This document shows, piece by piece, positions 10,797 through 22,276 of a DNA stretch of 64,000 nt (its first letter is position 1; every line of letters starts with the position of its first letter). Both the position numbers and the translations under genes were made by a program. The notes below the pieces were generated by a model that was given only the letters and a program-made list of their open reading frames with translations, searched no databases and was not told where the DNA came from. The stretch covers positions 64,917,144 to 64,981,143 of the forward strand of contig JAAALK010000287.1 of the NCBI GenBank assembly GCA_019279435.1, given 5' to 3'. This DNA is from Zizania palustris (Eukaryota > Streptophyta > Magnoliopsida > Poales > Poaceae).

Positions 10797-10925
10797 AAAG
10801 GGGGAGAAATTTTTATGTTCTCTGCAGCAAGGGGGTAAAATAACTCAAGGGGAGTTTTTATCTTGCCAAGGGAAAGATTTGCCGAAGGGGCTTTTACTCT
10901 TTTGGAAAGGGGGAGGAAAATTCTT
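10797..10925 (+). repeat. Cluster of polypurine tracts (copia-A)
   Basis: Six or so purine runs recur within 130 bp: AAAGGGGGAGAAA, CAAGGGGGTAAAA, CAAGGGGAG, AAGGGAAAG, GAAGGGG and GAAAGGGGGAGGAAAA. Multiple polypurine tracts upstream of the 3' LTR are a published hallmark of Sireviruses. Similar clusters are on the minus strand of both copia-B copies. Confidence 0.75.
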
Positions 10926-11029
10926 TTGTCAAGTGACATGATCTGGCTCGTTTCTGAGTTTTTATGGTCACTTGTGTGCTGAAATTTTTCAAATTTTCTT
11001 GAACTTGAATTTGGTTGTCAATGCACTCA

Positions 11030-11042
11030 TCAAGGGGGAGAT
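11030..11042 (+). other. copia-A polypurine tract
   Basis: TCAAGGGGGAGAT, directly before the TGAGAAACC start of the 3' LTR. This is the plus-strand primer site. Confidence 0.85.
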
Positions 11043-13159
11043 TGAGAAACCAAGGGTTGGTTTCGGAGTCTGTGATGAGTGATTGACAGATTTTACCCTC
11101 TGATTCGAAGGGGTCCCTCCGAAGGGGTTCGGAGGCTGTTTCACCGAAGGGTTCGGTGGGCTCTGGTTGCTGCAGATGTTGCAGCGGAGTGTGCCTGTCG
11201 GAGGGGTCCGACAGTACACAATGACTGGGTTGTACCGAAGGTTTTGGTACTTTGGGCGGTACACCGGAGTGTGTGCCGAAGGTTGTTTACCCGGAGAGGT
11301 CTCCGGGGTACTGGATACACTTGTCTGTTTGTCTGTGGTGCGTAGGTGACTTCGAAGGCGACGGACGGTTCGTAGCAAGTGAACCTGGGTCAAGCGGGAG
11401 GCTTGATGCCAGGGGAGCAGGGAGCTCCGTGACGAAGGCTGCGAAGGGGTCGAGGTGCGCCAGGAGAAGGCAGTAAGTGTGGAGTGTGACTTCGGGTGAA
11501 GGTGCCCCGAGACGAAGTCCTCGGAGGTGAGGCACTTCGAAGGGTACTCCAAATGGAGTGACTTCGAAGTATGGTGGACTAAGTCCTCGGCAATGAGGCA
11601 AGGTGTTCGAAGTGTGCTCCGGAGAGAGACACTCGAAGGTATACCCGACGAAGGTCTCAGAAGTCGAGGTGCATCGAAGGCATGATCCGGGTGAGGATCG
11701 TCGAGGAGTGTTCTCGGGGAGAGACACTGCGACGAAGTGCTCATGGAATGCTTCATGCGGAGGCCTTGGACGAAGGAGGGACTTCGAAAGGTGGTACTCC
11801 GAGTGAAGCAGGCTTCGGAGCGAAGCTGGCTCCGGAGCGAAGCTGGCTCCGGAGTGAGGCTGACTTGAAGTACTTCGGCCTTGCATGGCTTTGGTACACG
11901 GACTGACGAAGTTCAAGCTGGGAGAAGCTGCGAAGCCGTGGTGGTCCACTCCGAAGGTGTTGGTGCGAAGGCCCAAGGGCTTTGACGGCTTCGGCTCAAA
12001 ACCGTCACTGTATCGAAGGCTGACTTCGGTGAAGCAAAGGCCGTCAGGCTCAAGGCTTCTCACCGAAGCTACCGCACCCCTCGCGTGCGAAGGGGGGCTT
12101 CAGAAGGGTCCAAAACTGCAAAGGCTGACAGCGTCTGCTCTGCAAAAGCTGGTGTTGTTCCCTCTACGAAGCTGACAAAAGAAGCCTCCAAATAAATTAG
12201 ACTACTAGTTGTACCCCCCTTTTCTGATGAGACAAAACCGGTGTAAACCCTAGGGGTAAAGTAGTCTATTCACAGGGCTGAATAGTGCCTATAAATAGTG
12301 GAGGCTGGCTAGGTCACATCAACGCTTTGAGCAGCCATTGTAGAACTCCTGTGCTAGACGCCACACTCTTTGTATTCATCATGTGAGTTCATTTTGTGTT
12401 CCCTATTCAAGCAATGAAGCTTTGATTCTGTTTTCTTTTACTGCTTAAACTTGTATGCATACTTCTCTGCATTCTTTGATTTCTCTGTGCACCATCTTCT
12501 TGTGAGTTTTTCTGGAGAGGTGTGTGAGAAGTCTGTCTGGGTGAAGTATGTTTTTCAGTGTCTGTTCGCTCTGTGTAAACTGGAGGCTAGACCTCTCTGA
12601 TTACTAGTGAAGCACTGCTTGACTTGAGTCGAAGCCTGTTTTCTTCCCTTGTCGAAGTCCTCGATGAAGTGTGTTCAGTGTGCGTTTAGACCTTCAAAGT
12701 ACGAAGCCTAGCACCAGTTGCTGTTGCTGAGTATTTGGTCGGAGTCTGCTGAGGGAAGTCTACTCTTGCGAAGGGTGAAGTGCGAAGCCTGCTCGAAGGC
12801 ACCCAGTGTGCTGAGCCTGCACTGACTTAGCAGAGCTGATCGAAGTCGTCAGAGGGAAGTCCGCTCTTGCGAAGGGTGAAGTGCGAAGCCTGCTCGAAGA
12901 CACCCTGTGTGCGGATCATGCACTGACTTAGCAGAGCTGAATTTTTGGGGTTGTGGGTGGAGCGAAGTCCTCTTGGCTTCGAACTTTTGCTCCTTGCGAA
13001 GCCTGTGTTCGGAGCTGTAAAATACCTCCGAACCAGAACTTCGAAGGGTGTGTTCGAAGCCTGTTCCGCAGAAGACAGAATTAAAACAGAAAGCTATTTT
13101 TAGTCTGAAATTTTAAAAAGCTCCCATTCACCCCCCCTCTGGTCGCCGTTTCCGATCCA
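11043..13159 (+). repeat. copia-A 3' LTR (2117 bp)
   Basis: It starts TGAGAAACCAAGGG after the polypurine tract and ends CGATCCA at 13159. The first 1.1 kb is GC-rich and packed with CGAAG, TTCGAAG and CTTCGG words. A TATA-like box, CCTATAAATAG, is at 12289-12299, so transcripts would start near 12325 and the rest (shared with 3528-4230) is R/U5. The C-rich CATTCACCCCCCCTCT near the end is shared with the copia-B LTRs. Confidence 0.9.
12289..12299 (+). promoter_or_regulatory. copia-A LTR TATA box
   Basis: CTATAAATAG, about 870 bp from the LTR 3' end, with a Sirevirus-like R/U5 following. Confidence 0.65.
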
Positions 13160-14461
13160 CTCGTTGCCTTCTGCCGCATGTGCAGCGCCCAGTGCGGTGG
13201 CCTCAGGCGCGCCTGGCCGACCGGCAAAAACAGAGGGCCCGCTGCACACACCGAAACCTGGGAACCAGCGCCAAAGGCCTCGCCGTGATGAGAAAACAAA
13301 CAACAACCGTGTCGTGGATTGAGAAACACGGGAGCAAGAATTAATGCGCAGCAGTGGCACAAAGCTACAAGCGTGACTTCAGTGTCGTGCGCTCATGCGC
13401 CGATCTAGCAACAAAACTCAGCACGTCATTTCCTTCGAAAACCGTGTGCATCGAGCAGCTTCAGCCTACGGATGCTGGCTGCTGCTGCTGTTGCCGCCCA
13501 CCAGCCAAAATGATAGCTGACAAGATGGCACTGCAGAACTACGGTAGTAGCTAGGCCTAAGAACTGAAGCTAGTCACCCTCCTCCTTCAGTTGTGGAAGA
13601 CAGCCAGGCGGCACTTCGGCAAATGGCCAGATGCAGATGTAGAAGCTAGTCGAGGCAGCAACGGTGCGTGAGCGTGTCACGGACTTGTGGTGGCTCAAGA
13701 TTCGGATCGAATCAGCCGAAGAACGAAAGATGAATAGTGGCAGCGGATGAACAGTAACCGGAAGGAAAAAATCTGGGATAAAGTGTGAACTCTAATTTTT
13801 CATTCAAAGTGAGTTAACCCTAACCCTAGGGATTGGAGCCCTATTTATAAGCAGCCCAATAACTCTAGGAAAAGCCAAAAATACCCTTAGGGTTTTACAG
13901 ACGCTTAAAATAAAAATGGAAAAGACCATAAAGCCCTTAAGATTTTTACAGACTCAACCAACACACTGTGGGCCTAAAAAGCAAAATGGTAAAATCCTAA
14001 ACACAAATAACTTGTCCTGATGTGGAGCTTTCGTAGCTGCTACAGCTTCGCTTTAGGACGGCTCGATCATGGATCAGCGGTCTAGATTGGGCCTCGATTT
14101 TGCGCCGAAACCGACAAAGTGTCCACCGTCTTCGCACCGGGTACCCGGATTGGGTCGGCCCGATTCCACGGCTCCCTCAGCCCAGCAATCGCTCACCGCG
14201 CGTGTACCTGAGTCAATCCCGGTCAACAGACCAGTGGATCCCCGCCGCTCCTAGCCCATGTACTCGGATTGGGCTGGCCCGACTCCGCAGCCCCTCTGCC
14301 CGGTAGTCGCTCGCCGCCCGTGTACCTAAGTCACACGCGGCCCAGACACGGTAGGTCTCGTCTTCTCTTCACGTCCTCTCTCTCTTCGTTGTTGACTTCC
14401 TTTGACAATCACTCATCACTTCTGGAGCCATGAGGACCATGATCTTCAACATGGCTCCTCA
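13160..14461 (-). repeat. copia-B1 3' LTR, partial
   Basis: It matches 30467-31390 of the other LTR (for example the CGATCATGGATCAGCGGT words) and ends at GGCTCCTCA (14453-14461), followed by AATCTCCCCC, the polypurine tract on the minus strand. A TATA-like box (GCTTATAAATAGGG, minus strand) lies at about 13849-13862. The left end is displaced by copia-A. Confidence 0.88.
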
Positions 14462-15884
14462 ATCTCCCCCTTGATGAGTGCATTGTCAACACTCTCTTCA
14501 ACATTGCTTTGGAACCTGCAAAACATGTGGAAACACGAAAACAAAGACACAAGAAGACAGAGAAAAATAAAATAAAATAAAAGGTTTAACCCTAATGACC
14601 AAAAGCCGAACAAAAGCTAGAAAACGATCATTATGGTTAAACAAAAATAAAAACTTAAATGGGTGCAATATCATAACTATCAACACGGATATCCAAAAAG
14701 TAAAGGCGAAAGAGACTAAAACTCCCCGTGAAATAAATCCCAGAGAAAGCCAAAAACTCCCCCTAAACTCTTCTAAAAGATCAAGCAACCGAAAATTTCT
14801 CCCCTTGTTGATAATTGGACTTATTAAGTGAGACTAAATGCACTCAAAAGAGACACGGACTAAAACTCTCCCTGAAATGCAACTCCCCCTCAAAATATGC
14901 AATGAATGCAACTGGGTGCAAGTGGAGTGTAAAAAGCATGCTTCTCAGATATGATTGACTGCAATTACAACATCTAGCAAGTATAGCACAAAATTCTGTC
15001 TAAGACACATGTCATGATCAGTGCAATAGATGATATCCAAAGAAAGTCATTAGCACACATTTTTAGATTTTTGCAAACAAAAGCATCACCACATTTTCTA
15101 GTTGTCAAGCAAGGTAAAACATGAGATGCAAAGGCTAGCTGATATCTACCAAGATAAGCATTGTCCATAACAAAAGAGCTTCAACAAACTTGTTATCTTT
15201 TTAATTTTTAGGCTTTTTCTTTTCCTCTTTCATTTTTGCCAGGGGTTATTTGCATGTCAACCTTATGCTAACCGACCAAGTCAAGCCTAGGCCAGAACTG
15301 GACCATCAGAAGCTTAAGACATTGGTCTTGGCATACATTACAATGTCCTAGTTCATACCAAAGTGCTATGGTAAGCAGTCCAAAACAATGCAATGCGACA
15401 CAGCAAACCCACCTGGATATTTTCATTTAAGCATAAAAGGCATGAATTTTTCATTTTTCTGATTTTTATCATTTTATAGAATATTTTCCATGTTAAAGCA
15501 TATAAATGTCCAAGTTGCATATCTGCATCTAAATAAGGAACTAGCTATCGGGCATGTAAAAGATAGCAAAAGCATTCAGCCTACACATGCTAGTTACCAT
15601 AAGCAATGGTGATCATTTTTCAATTTTAAGGCATAAAAGCCGTGCATATGACAGATATAAGATAAATCATGTGAACTGAAGCAAAGCATGATCATCGACA
15701 GGTATTCAAAAGCATATACTAGCTAGAATAAGTAAAGCAATTCAATCATATAATAAAAGAAAGCTCAAAGTGTGATATATGAATGTGCATGATATGAACT
15801 CACAAGAAAAGACTCAATAAAAGAGTAAAGAAGAAATAAAAGACTCAAAATATCCTAAAAAGGATACACAACTCCTAAATCCCC
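14462..15884 (-). other. copia-B1 post-pol non-coding region
   Basis: 1.4 kb between 3' LTR and pol with no credible gene. On the minus strand it holds repeated purine tracts (14721-14893, seen as CTCCCC and CTCCCCCT on plus) and the conserved stem-loop at 15239-15415. It is closely parallel to 35381-36715 in copia-B2. Confidence 0.75.
15239..15415 (-). other. Conserved stem-loop, copia-B1 copy
   Basis: On plus, CCAGGGGTTATTTGCATGTC (15239-15258) can pair, with small bulges, with GACACAGCAAACCCACCTGG (15396-15415). The enclosed block matches the copia-A and copia-B2 blocks. Confidence 0.6.
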
Positions 15885-17445
15885 TCACAAATGCTCAAAT
15901 GTAGACTGATCTAGGGGTTTGGTAAGAATGTCAGCCAACTGATGATGGGTATCAATATGAACAAGGTCAATGACACATTTCTCATATTGATCCCTTAGAA
16001 AGTGAAAGCGCACATCAATATGTTTGGTTATTGAATGAAGACATGGGTTTTTCCCTACACTAATCGCACTGGTGCTATCACAAAACAAAGGTACTCTGGT
16101 AGGGAAAAACAACCCAAAATCTCTCAAAGTGGAAACCATCCAAACCAATTGTGAGCAGCAGCTAGAAGCAGCCACGTACTCAGCCTCAGTAGTGGAAAGC
16201 ACAACTCCAGATTGTTTTCGAGAATACAAAGAAACAAGCAAAGAAGCGAGAAACTGACAAGTACCGGAAGTTGACTTGCGATCCAGCTGGCACCCACCAA
16301 AATCAGCATCAGAAAAGCCAGATGACGCAAGCGATGATGATGCTGAATAGTAAAGACCAAGATCAGGCACATAGGTAAGGTACTTGAAAATGCGCTTGAC
16401 AGCCTGCCGATGAGATGCACGTGGTGAAGACTGGAAGCGTGCGCATAGGCCCACAACAAACTGAATGTCCGGTCTCGTCGCCGTCAGGTACAACAGTGAT
16501 CCGATCATTCCTCGATACTCTCTCTCATTGACCTTGATATCGCTCTCGTCCTTGTCCAAGCCCCAGATGTACCCATTGGGGTCATCTAAGGCTTCAGCTC
16601 TCCACCGAAGTCAAACTTATTTAGCATGTCCCGCGTGTACTTGTTCTGGTGGATGAAGATGTCGTCCCTTGTCTGCTTGATCTGGAGCCCTAGGAAGTAC
16701 TTGAGCTCACCCATGAGGCTCATCTCAAACTCGCTATGCATCTGCTCAAAAAACTTGGACACAAGCTCATTAGTAGAACCACCAAAAATAATGTCATCGA
16801 CGTAAATCTGAGCAATCAAGAAATCTGAGCCAACTCTGAGCAAGAAAAGAGTCTTGCCACAGAACCCATCACAAAGCCACTCCCCAACAAAAACTGCTTT
16901 AAATGATCATACCAAGCTCTAGGGGCTTGCTTCGGACCATATAAAGCTTTCTATAACTTGAAAACATGTTGAGGAAACTTAGGGTTCTCAAAACCGGGGA
17001 GCTGCCTAACATAGACCTCCTCCTCTATGTACCCATTCAGAAAAGCACTCTTGACATCCATTTGAAAAAGCTTAAAACCTTTAGAAGCAGTGAATGTCAA
17101 AAGTATGCGAATGGACTCAAGACAGGCAACAGGGACAAAGGTATCCTCAAAATCAATACCCTCTTTCTGGCAAAAACTCTGGGCAACTAACCGAACTTTG
17201 TTGTGCACCACAACCCCATCTTCACCTTGCTTGTTCTTAAACAACCACTTGGTGCCTAAGGGGTTGCATCCAGGTGGCAGCTCAACTAGTGTCCAAACCT
17301 GATTGCGAACAAAGTTCTCAAACTCTTCTTGCATGGCGTTTATCCAATTTGTATCTAAAAGAGCGTGAACAACATCTCTGGGCTCAAAAGTGGCAACAAA
17401 TGTAGACTCAACCAAAATTGTGAGTGAGCCGGCATTAGAATGCAA
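15885..17445 (-). pseudogene. copia-B1 reverse transcriptase and RNase H
   Basis: On the minus strand 17445-16951 carries WINAMQEEFENFVRNQVWTL, GTKWLFKNKQGEDG and QMDVKSAFLNGYIEEEVYV. The frame then breaks, and 16843-16586 has IYVDDIIFGGSTNEL and YFLGLQIKQ. A further shift leads to 16559-15885 with MIGSLLYLTATRPDIQFVVG, SDADFGGCQLDRKSTSGTCQF, TEAEYVAASSCCSQL, SKNPCLHSITKHIDV-style residues and ADILTKPLD. The catalytic YVDD and the RNase H acidic residues remain, but at least two frameshifts disable the polyprotein. Confidence 0.9.
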
Positions 17446-17493
17446 GGATCTCGAAGAGAGATCACCGATGATGAGCTCTAAGGGGTGATCACG

Positions 17494-18606
17494 CTAAACT
17501 TCTTGGGATCCTAAGTGATCATATGTCACCTCACCGGAGTCAGCAGTTGGCACCTCTGGACTCGACTGAGGGGGCTCGATCGAAGTGGAAGTAGTGATCA
17601 GATGTCCGCCCTCGTCATCAGTCGAAGTCTCAGAAGGTGTGGGGTCTACAGGCTGTGCAGAAGGCCCACCCTCATCAACAGAAGGAGTGTCATCATCTTC
17701 CTCGAAGATGCACTCTACAAGCTCATTATCTCCAGAAAGCTCAAAAGAAGGAGTAAGCAAAGGCATGGACTCATCGAAAGAAACCTCGCAAGTCTCGACA
17801 AGCTGCTGGGAGTTGAGGTTCCAAACACGGAACCCTCAAGAATGCAAAGCGTAACCAAGAAAAACTCCATCCCAGCAATGAGACTCAAACTTGTCCAAAT
17901 GCCCTCCCTTCTTGAGCACAAAGAACTTGCAGCCAAACGCTCGCAAGTGGCTCACCTTGGGCTGTCTGCCAAACCGCAACTCATATGAAGTCTTACCTAA
18001 GTAAGCTTTAAGAAAAATGTGGTTGGCCAGATAGCAAGCCGTATTCATGGCTTCAGCCCAAAAACACCTAGGAGTCCTATGCTCATCGAGCATCGTCCTG
18101 ACCATCTCGACTAGCGTGCGGTTCTTTCGTTCCACAACGCCGTTCTGTGGGGGAGTGTAAGGAGCAGAAAACTGGTGCTCAAGACCCTGATCACTACAGA
18201 AGCTGACGAACTGAGAATTCTTGAATTCAGAGCCATTGTCAGAGCGAATTGCTCACATCCGACCATTGTTCTTATTCTTCAGCTTCAAAACCAGGTCATG
18301 AACAAACTAGAAAGTCTCATCCTTAGACTCTAGAAAGAAAACCCACGAGAATCGAGAAAAGTCGTCAACAACTACAAGCACGTACCACTTCCCACCGACT
18401 GAACGTACCCGAGCTGGACCAACAGTATCCATGTGAAACGGCTCTCCCGGGTACGAAGTCATCACCTGAGTCACAGGTGTGTGAGAAGCGGCAACAATTT
18501 TCCCATGACGACGGGGATGGCAAACTAGATCCTTCTCCATCTTAAGCTTGGGCAATCCTCGGATGAGATCCATAGAGCTCAATCTGACTAGCAGATCAAA
18601 ACTCAA
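17494..18606 (-). pseudogene. copia-B1 integrase
   Basis: Fragments on the minus strand: 18606-18307 (CHPRRHGKIVAASH, Asp in FHMDTVGPARV, VLVVVDDFSRFSW), then 18135-17836 (Glu in the VERKNRTLVEM motif, FWAEAMNTACYLANHIFL, ELRFGRQPKVSHLRAFGC), and 17766-17494, the acidic, serine-rich integrase-RT linker (DDDTPSVDEGGPSAQP). The middle, with the second Asp, is in another frame between 18306 and 18136. Homology to 39500-38300 in copia-B2 is plain. Confidence 0.88.
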
Positions 18607-18630
18607 ATGACCTAATCTCCTATGCCACCT

Positions 18631-19014
18631 CTAGAGCTCAGAAGAGGATCCAGCGATCAAATAGTGAGAAGGGCCAAAGGAACTAGAGAAATCAATCCGA
18701 AAAACCTTACCGAAAGGTAAGATCTGGGAAACCAAAGATCCTCTAGAATCAACAATAGAAGGCATGCCCTTCTTAAATCGAACCTCTAAACCATCCTCAA
18801 GAAGTTGCGAAATAGAGACCAAATTAAAACTCAAGTTTCCAACCAAAGTAACATTCTTTAAAGAGAAATGCTCAGAGATTCGAATTGAGTCAATGTCGTG
18901 TACCTTCCCGTGACCACTGTTCCCGAAAGTGATGTACTCCTTGGAGCTCGGGGAAGTGAGGCTGGAGAACCATCTGCGATGTCCTGTCATGTGGCGAGAG
19001 CATCCTGAATCCAT
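18631..19014 (-). pseudogene. copia-B1 protease region
   Basis: The minus-strand frame begins at the active site MDSGCSRHMTGHRRWFSSL and runs through EYITFGNSGHGKVHDIDSI, FSLKNVTLVGNLSFNL and a hydrophobic end, stopping near the pre-integrase segment. The DSG catalytic triad is intact. It lies in the -1 frame relative to distal gag (19673-19374), the same relation as in copia-B2. Confidence 0.87.
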
Positions 19015-19333
19015 GATCCATACGTCCTCTAGGCCTCAATCCTGCAATATCAATGGTCATAAGGGGGAGCAAACGGTCAGACACCAGGTTTAGCAAAAGA
19101 GCTAAACCAGTGTTGAGCCATCTGATCAAAAGTAGGAAAGCAGAAAGAATCATAGTTGTCTGGACAAAAACGTGGCTCAAAGCATAGTCCTTTGTTCTAC
19201 CTAAAGTCTTGGCCACAATTTCCACAGTAATATCCAGAACGACATGGAGCTCTGCCAGAGCGTAAACAACCCTCTGGAGCACAGGCACGAAAGTCGTCTC
19301 CCCTACCACCACCTACATGATGCGCCCTGGCCT

Positions 19334-20759
19334 CTAGCCTCTCTTCGCGTCGAGGGACTCTCTGTCTACCACCCTACTGGTAGAACTGCTCCTTCCCACC
19401 TCGAGCTCTCTCTGCTCTCTCAACCCGCTTCCTCCTGAAGCAAAACTCCTCAAGATGCCCATCTCTCTGACAGAACTCACAGTGATATGTAGGCTTCTTG
19501 GGATGTGGTTGAGGCTTGGGGTTCTTGGGCTTGGTGGTGTTGGGTGTAGACTCTTTGGTGTGAGAGCGTCCAGGTAGAGAGTCAATAGAAGTGTGGAGAT
19601 GCTTGGGCTTTGGAATCCAGATAGGGTTCTTGGGTGGAGCTTTAGGTGTAGGTGTAACGTACTCCAAACCCATCCTGCCTCATGAACTGCCGGATCATAA
19701 TGCCGAGTTGTGGCTCTCTAGCACTCACCCAACTCAGGATCTGACGGAGCTAACAGTTCTCGTTCTTAGCATCAGCTAGCTCCTCTCTCAAAGAAGCTAG
19801 CACCTCCACCTGAGACAAGCAGATCTCACACTCTCTATCAACTTGGACAGACTTCTTAGCTTTTAGCTTGATTAGTTCCAATCTCAGGGACAAGTAGTTC
19901 TCACAAACAGTGGGTGGAATTGACAATGTCTCAAGCTCAAGATTAGTCTACTCCAGCTCAGCTCTAACTCTCACTAACTCGCTCAACTGCTCATTACTCT
20001 TGGCTCTCAGCTCAGCTAAAACAGCTAAATGGGATGACCAGTCTACATAGGGCACGACGATAGTGGCATGAGCATCTTTCAGCTCCAGCTGAGCGCTATC
20101 AAGCTCAGTGGCCAAAGTGTCTCTCTCATCTACCCTCTCTGTCTACCTAGACTTCAGAGTCGACAGGTCACACAACAACACCTCGCAGTTAGGGCACTCG
20201 CTGCTATCACCCAAGCAAGGGAAAGAAGATAGACTCTCAATCTTTCCGTTGGCCATGGCAAGCTCACTCTCAAGCTCATCTATCTTCTTCTTAGCCCCTC
20301 TAAGTAGTTTCTCCTGATATCTCAACTCCTGATGGTTCTCTTCAACCAATTCAACCACTTCTTATTCATAGGAAGATACCTTTTCATCATCATCGGAGTT
20401 GTCGGGGGAGCCCTTCTCTTCCTTATCCCCAAGAGCCATTGAGCAGACGCTCTTGTGGGATCTTCAGCTGTGATGTGAGCGGCTTTTCGTCTTGTCCCCA
20501 AAGGCCATGAAGCAGAGGCCCACCGGATCATCCTTGTCCTTCCCCTTCTTGATCACGATCTCCTCATCGCTTGAGCTCGATGAAGAGGAAGAAGACGATG
20601 ATCTCTTGGAGTAGCTTCTCTCCATCTCGACAAAGAAGGCCTTGTCTCGCTTCTTGTTCTCACGCCGGTAGTCCTTCAGGGCCTTTTGAAAGAACCTCGT
20701 CTTGGGCTTGCCCTTTGTGAAGGTGGAGCTGTCGTGCTTGTTAGAGTCGTAGGAGCCAC
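19334..20759 (-). pseudogene. copia-B1 gag, distal part
   Basis: This part of gag lies downstream of gypsy-C. It includes FFQKALKDYRRENKKRDKAF and the serine run (20832-20464, sharing bases with the LTR edge), the coiled coil (EENHQELRYQEKLLRGAKKK at 20358-20143), and the end (19673-19334) with PKPKHLHTSIDSLPG and the second zinc knuckle CEFCQRDGHLEEFC. Several frameshifts are present. Unlike copia-B2, there is no TAA after PKHLH. Confidence 0.87.
20755..20759. repeat. gypsy-C target site duplication, left
   Basis: GCCAC, repeated exactly at 28995-28999 on the other side of gypsy-C. Confidence 0.92.
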
Positions 20760-22190
20760 TGTTGACACGGAAACGTGCCCCCGCACTTGGGTCATTTCGA
20801 CGATCCAAAAGTGCACGGATACTTAGGGACAAGCCTAAGCGTGACGTGGCACCGACGTCGCGTTCCGACTACCCTTAATAGTGATAAGGGGGGGTGGAGT
20901 CGCCAGGCAACTAGATTACACAAAATAATCCAATTAGCCGAAAGAAATAGTTTAAACAGAATAAAATCAACAAACCAGTCGGAGCCCCGCCTGGTTCGAA
21001 GTCTGATACGAAGGGGTCGCCGAAGGGTACCTTCGGCGTCAGGTGCGAAGTACTCCGCCGAAGGGTGCTTCGGCGTTCGGACTGATCCGGCCGAAGATGG
21101 GCTCCAAACAGATCTAGACGTAGTGATCACCTCCGAACAGCGGGGTTCGGCATGAGATCTCCAATACAGAAAATTACAGAACAACGACACGAGGGCCACG
21201 CGTGAGTGCGGCTTCGTCTGGTGCGGAGTATGATCATGGTGAAGCCTGTTGCGATGAAGTATGCTGGCGAAGCCTGTTGTCGAAGCCTTGCAGTCTTATC
21301 GAAGGGTGTCCTGGGGACCTCCGGAACCGATCTCTCAGCTCCGGACACCTCCGGCGAAGGGGCTCCGAACGTGCGAACCTGCAACAGAGACGATGCGAAG
21401 TACCAATTCGTCCTGAGGACCGAATTTTGCTAAGTGTTGCACTAGTGGCGAAGGTAGCAATCTATTACGCAGATTAGCGGATACTTCACAGGCGAAGTAA
21501 CAAGGCGATAAAAATCTATTACGTAGATTAACGGATACTTCACGGGTGAAGTAACAAGGATTACCACTGTTCCGTAGTGGCCGACAGAGGGCTTCCAGGC
21601 AAACCCACGAAGAGGTACAGGAAAGTAAAGGTAAAGTAAATACGATCAAAGCATGGGCTTTGGTTTGGTTTTAGTTGGGGGGCTTCTCACGCCGGCCATG
21701 CCTCTCTATTTGTAGGGGTTTGATTCCTAATCTAATCTGCTATTAATCCGGCCAGATAGAGATAAAGATTGAGCTGGAAACACATCTAATTCTATCTCTG
21801 CCGAAGTGGGCTTCGGCTAGGCCCGTCGAGGCCTGCTCCTCGGGCCGAAGCTTCGGTAGCGTGGGCTTCGGCCAGGCCCGTCGAGGCTTGCTCCTCGGGC
21901 CGAAGCTTCAGTAGCGTGGGCTTCGGCCAGGCCTATCGAGGCTTGCTCCTCAGGCTGAAGCTTCGGTAGCATGGGCCTCTGAAGGCTTCCGAAGCTTCAG
22001 CGGCGTGGGCCTCTGAAGGCTTCCTGGCCGAAGCCCATGGGCTGGCTAGAGGCTTTCGGAGCCCATAGCTCAATGGACTTTGGCCCTGTAGGGCTTCGGA
22101 CAGACCCTGGACATGTGTACTTTCGGCCCAAATCACCAAAAATTGATAATTTCACAATCTAGCCATTAATGCCATTTTTTGCTATCAACA
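20760..22190 (-). repeat. gypsy-C 3' LTR (1431 bp)
   Basis: It starts TGTTGACACGGAAACG and ends GCTATCAACA. It has three copies of an approximately 57-bp block (GTGGGCTTCGGC...CTCCTCGGGCCGAAGC) at about 21806-21970, while the other LTR has two, accounting for most of the length difference. Its TATA-like box reads CTACAAATAG on the minus strand (about 21702), one base off the other copy. Confidence 0.92.
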
Positions 22191-22210
22191 CATGCACCCC
22201 TGCCTTTTAG
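22191..22210 (-). other. gypsy-C polypurine tract
   Basis: The minus strand reads AAAAGGCAGGGG followed by TGCATG, just before the TGTTGATAGC start of the 3' LTR. Confidence 0.6.
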
Positions 22211-22276
22211 TGAACTAGTGAACTAAAAGCATAACGAGCTGAAGACGATACCATTCGTATCGGCTTTTCAACACTT

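Larger units (their letters stand above)
9911..11030 (+). other. copia-A post-pol non-coding region
   Basis: About 1.1 kb between pol and the 3' LTR, AT-rich, with no sense-strand gene that I recognise (no clear envelope-like ORF). It opens with GAGGGGGAG right after the pol stop and holds the conserved stem-loop (10301-10464) and a cluster of purine tracts (10797-10925). Confidence 0.75.
3528..13159 (+). mobile_element. Ty1/copia Sirevirus copia-A (decayed)
   Basis: A plus-strand element with truncated 5' LTR (3528-4230), initiator-Met primer site, gag, protease, integrase, RT and RNase H in copia order, a 1.1-kb post-pol region, polypurine tract and a complete 2117-bp 3' LTR (11043-13159). 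Coding regions contain several stops and frameshifts. It is inserted in the 3' LTR of copia-B1: sequence from 13160 continues that LTR and matches 30467 onward in the other LTR copy. Confidence 0.92.

Noticed and set aside
10696..10941. Envelope-like gene in the copia-A post-pol region
   Set aside because: Only one short frame lying over the purine-tract cluster. No signal peptide or membrane segment pattern that I trust.
11079..12175. Several 60-250 codon frames in the copia-A 3' LTR
   Set aside because: High GC with CGAAG repeats makes stops rare. No homologous protein pattern.
20792..21384. Open frames of 85-135 codons in the gypsy-C LTRs, nearly repeated at 27700-28208
   Set aside because: They duplicate because the LTRs duplicate. 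They span LTR control sequence and have no domain.
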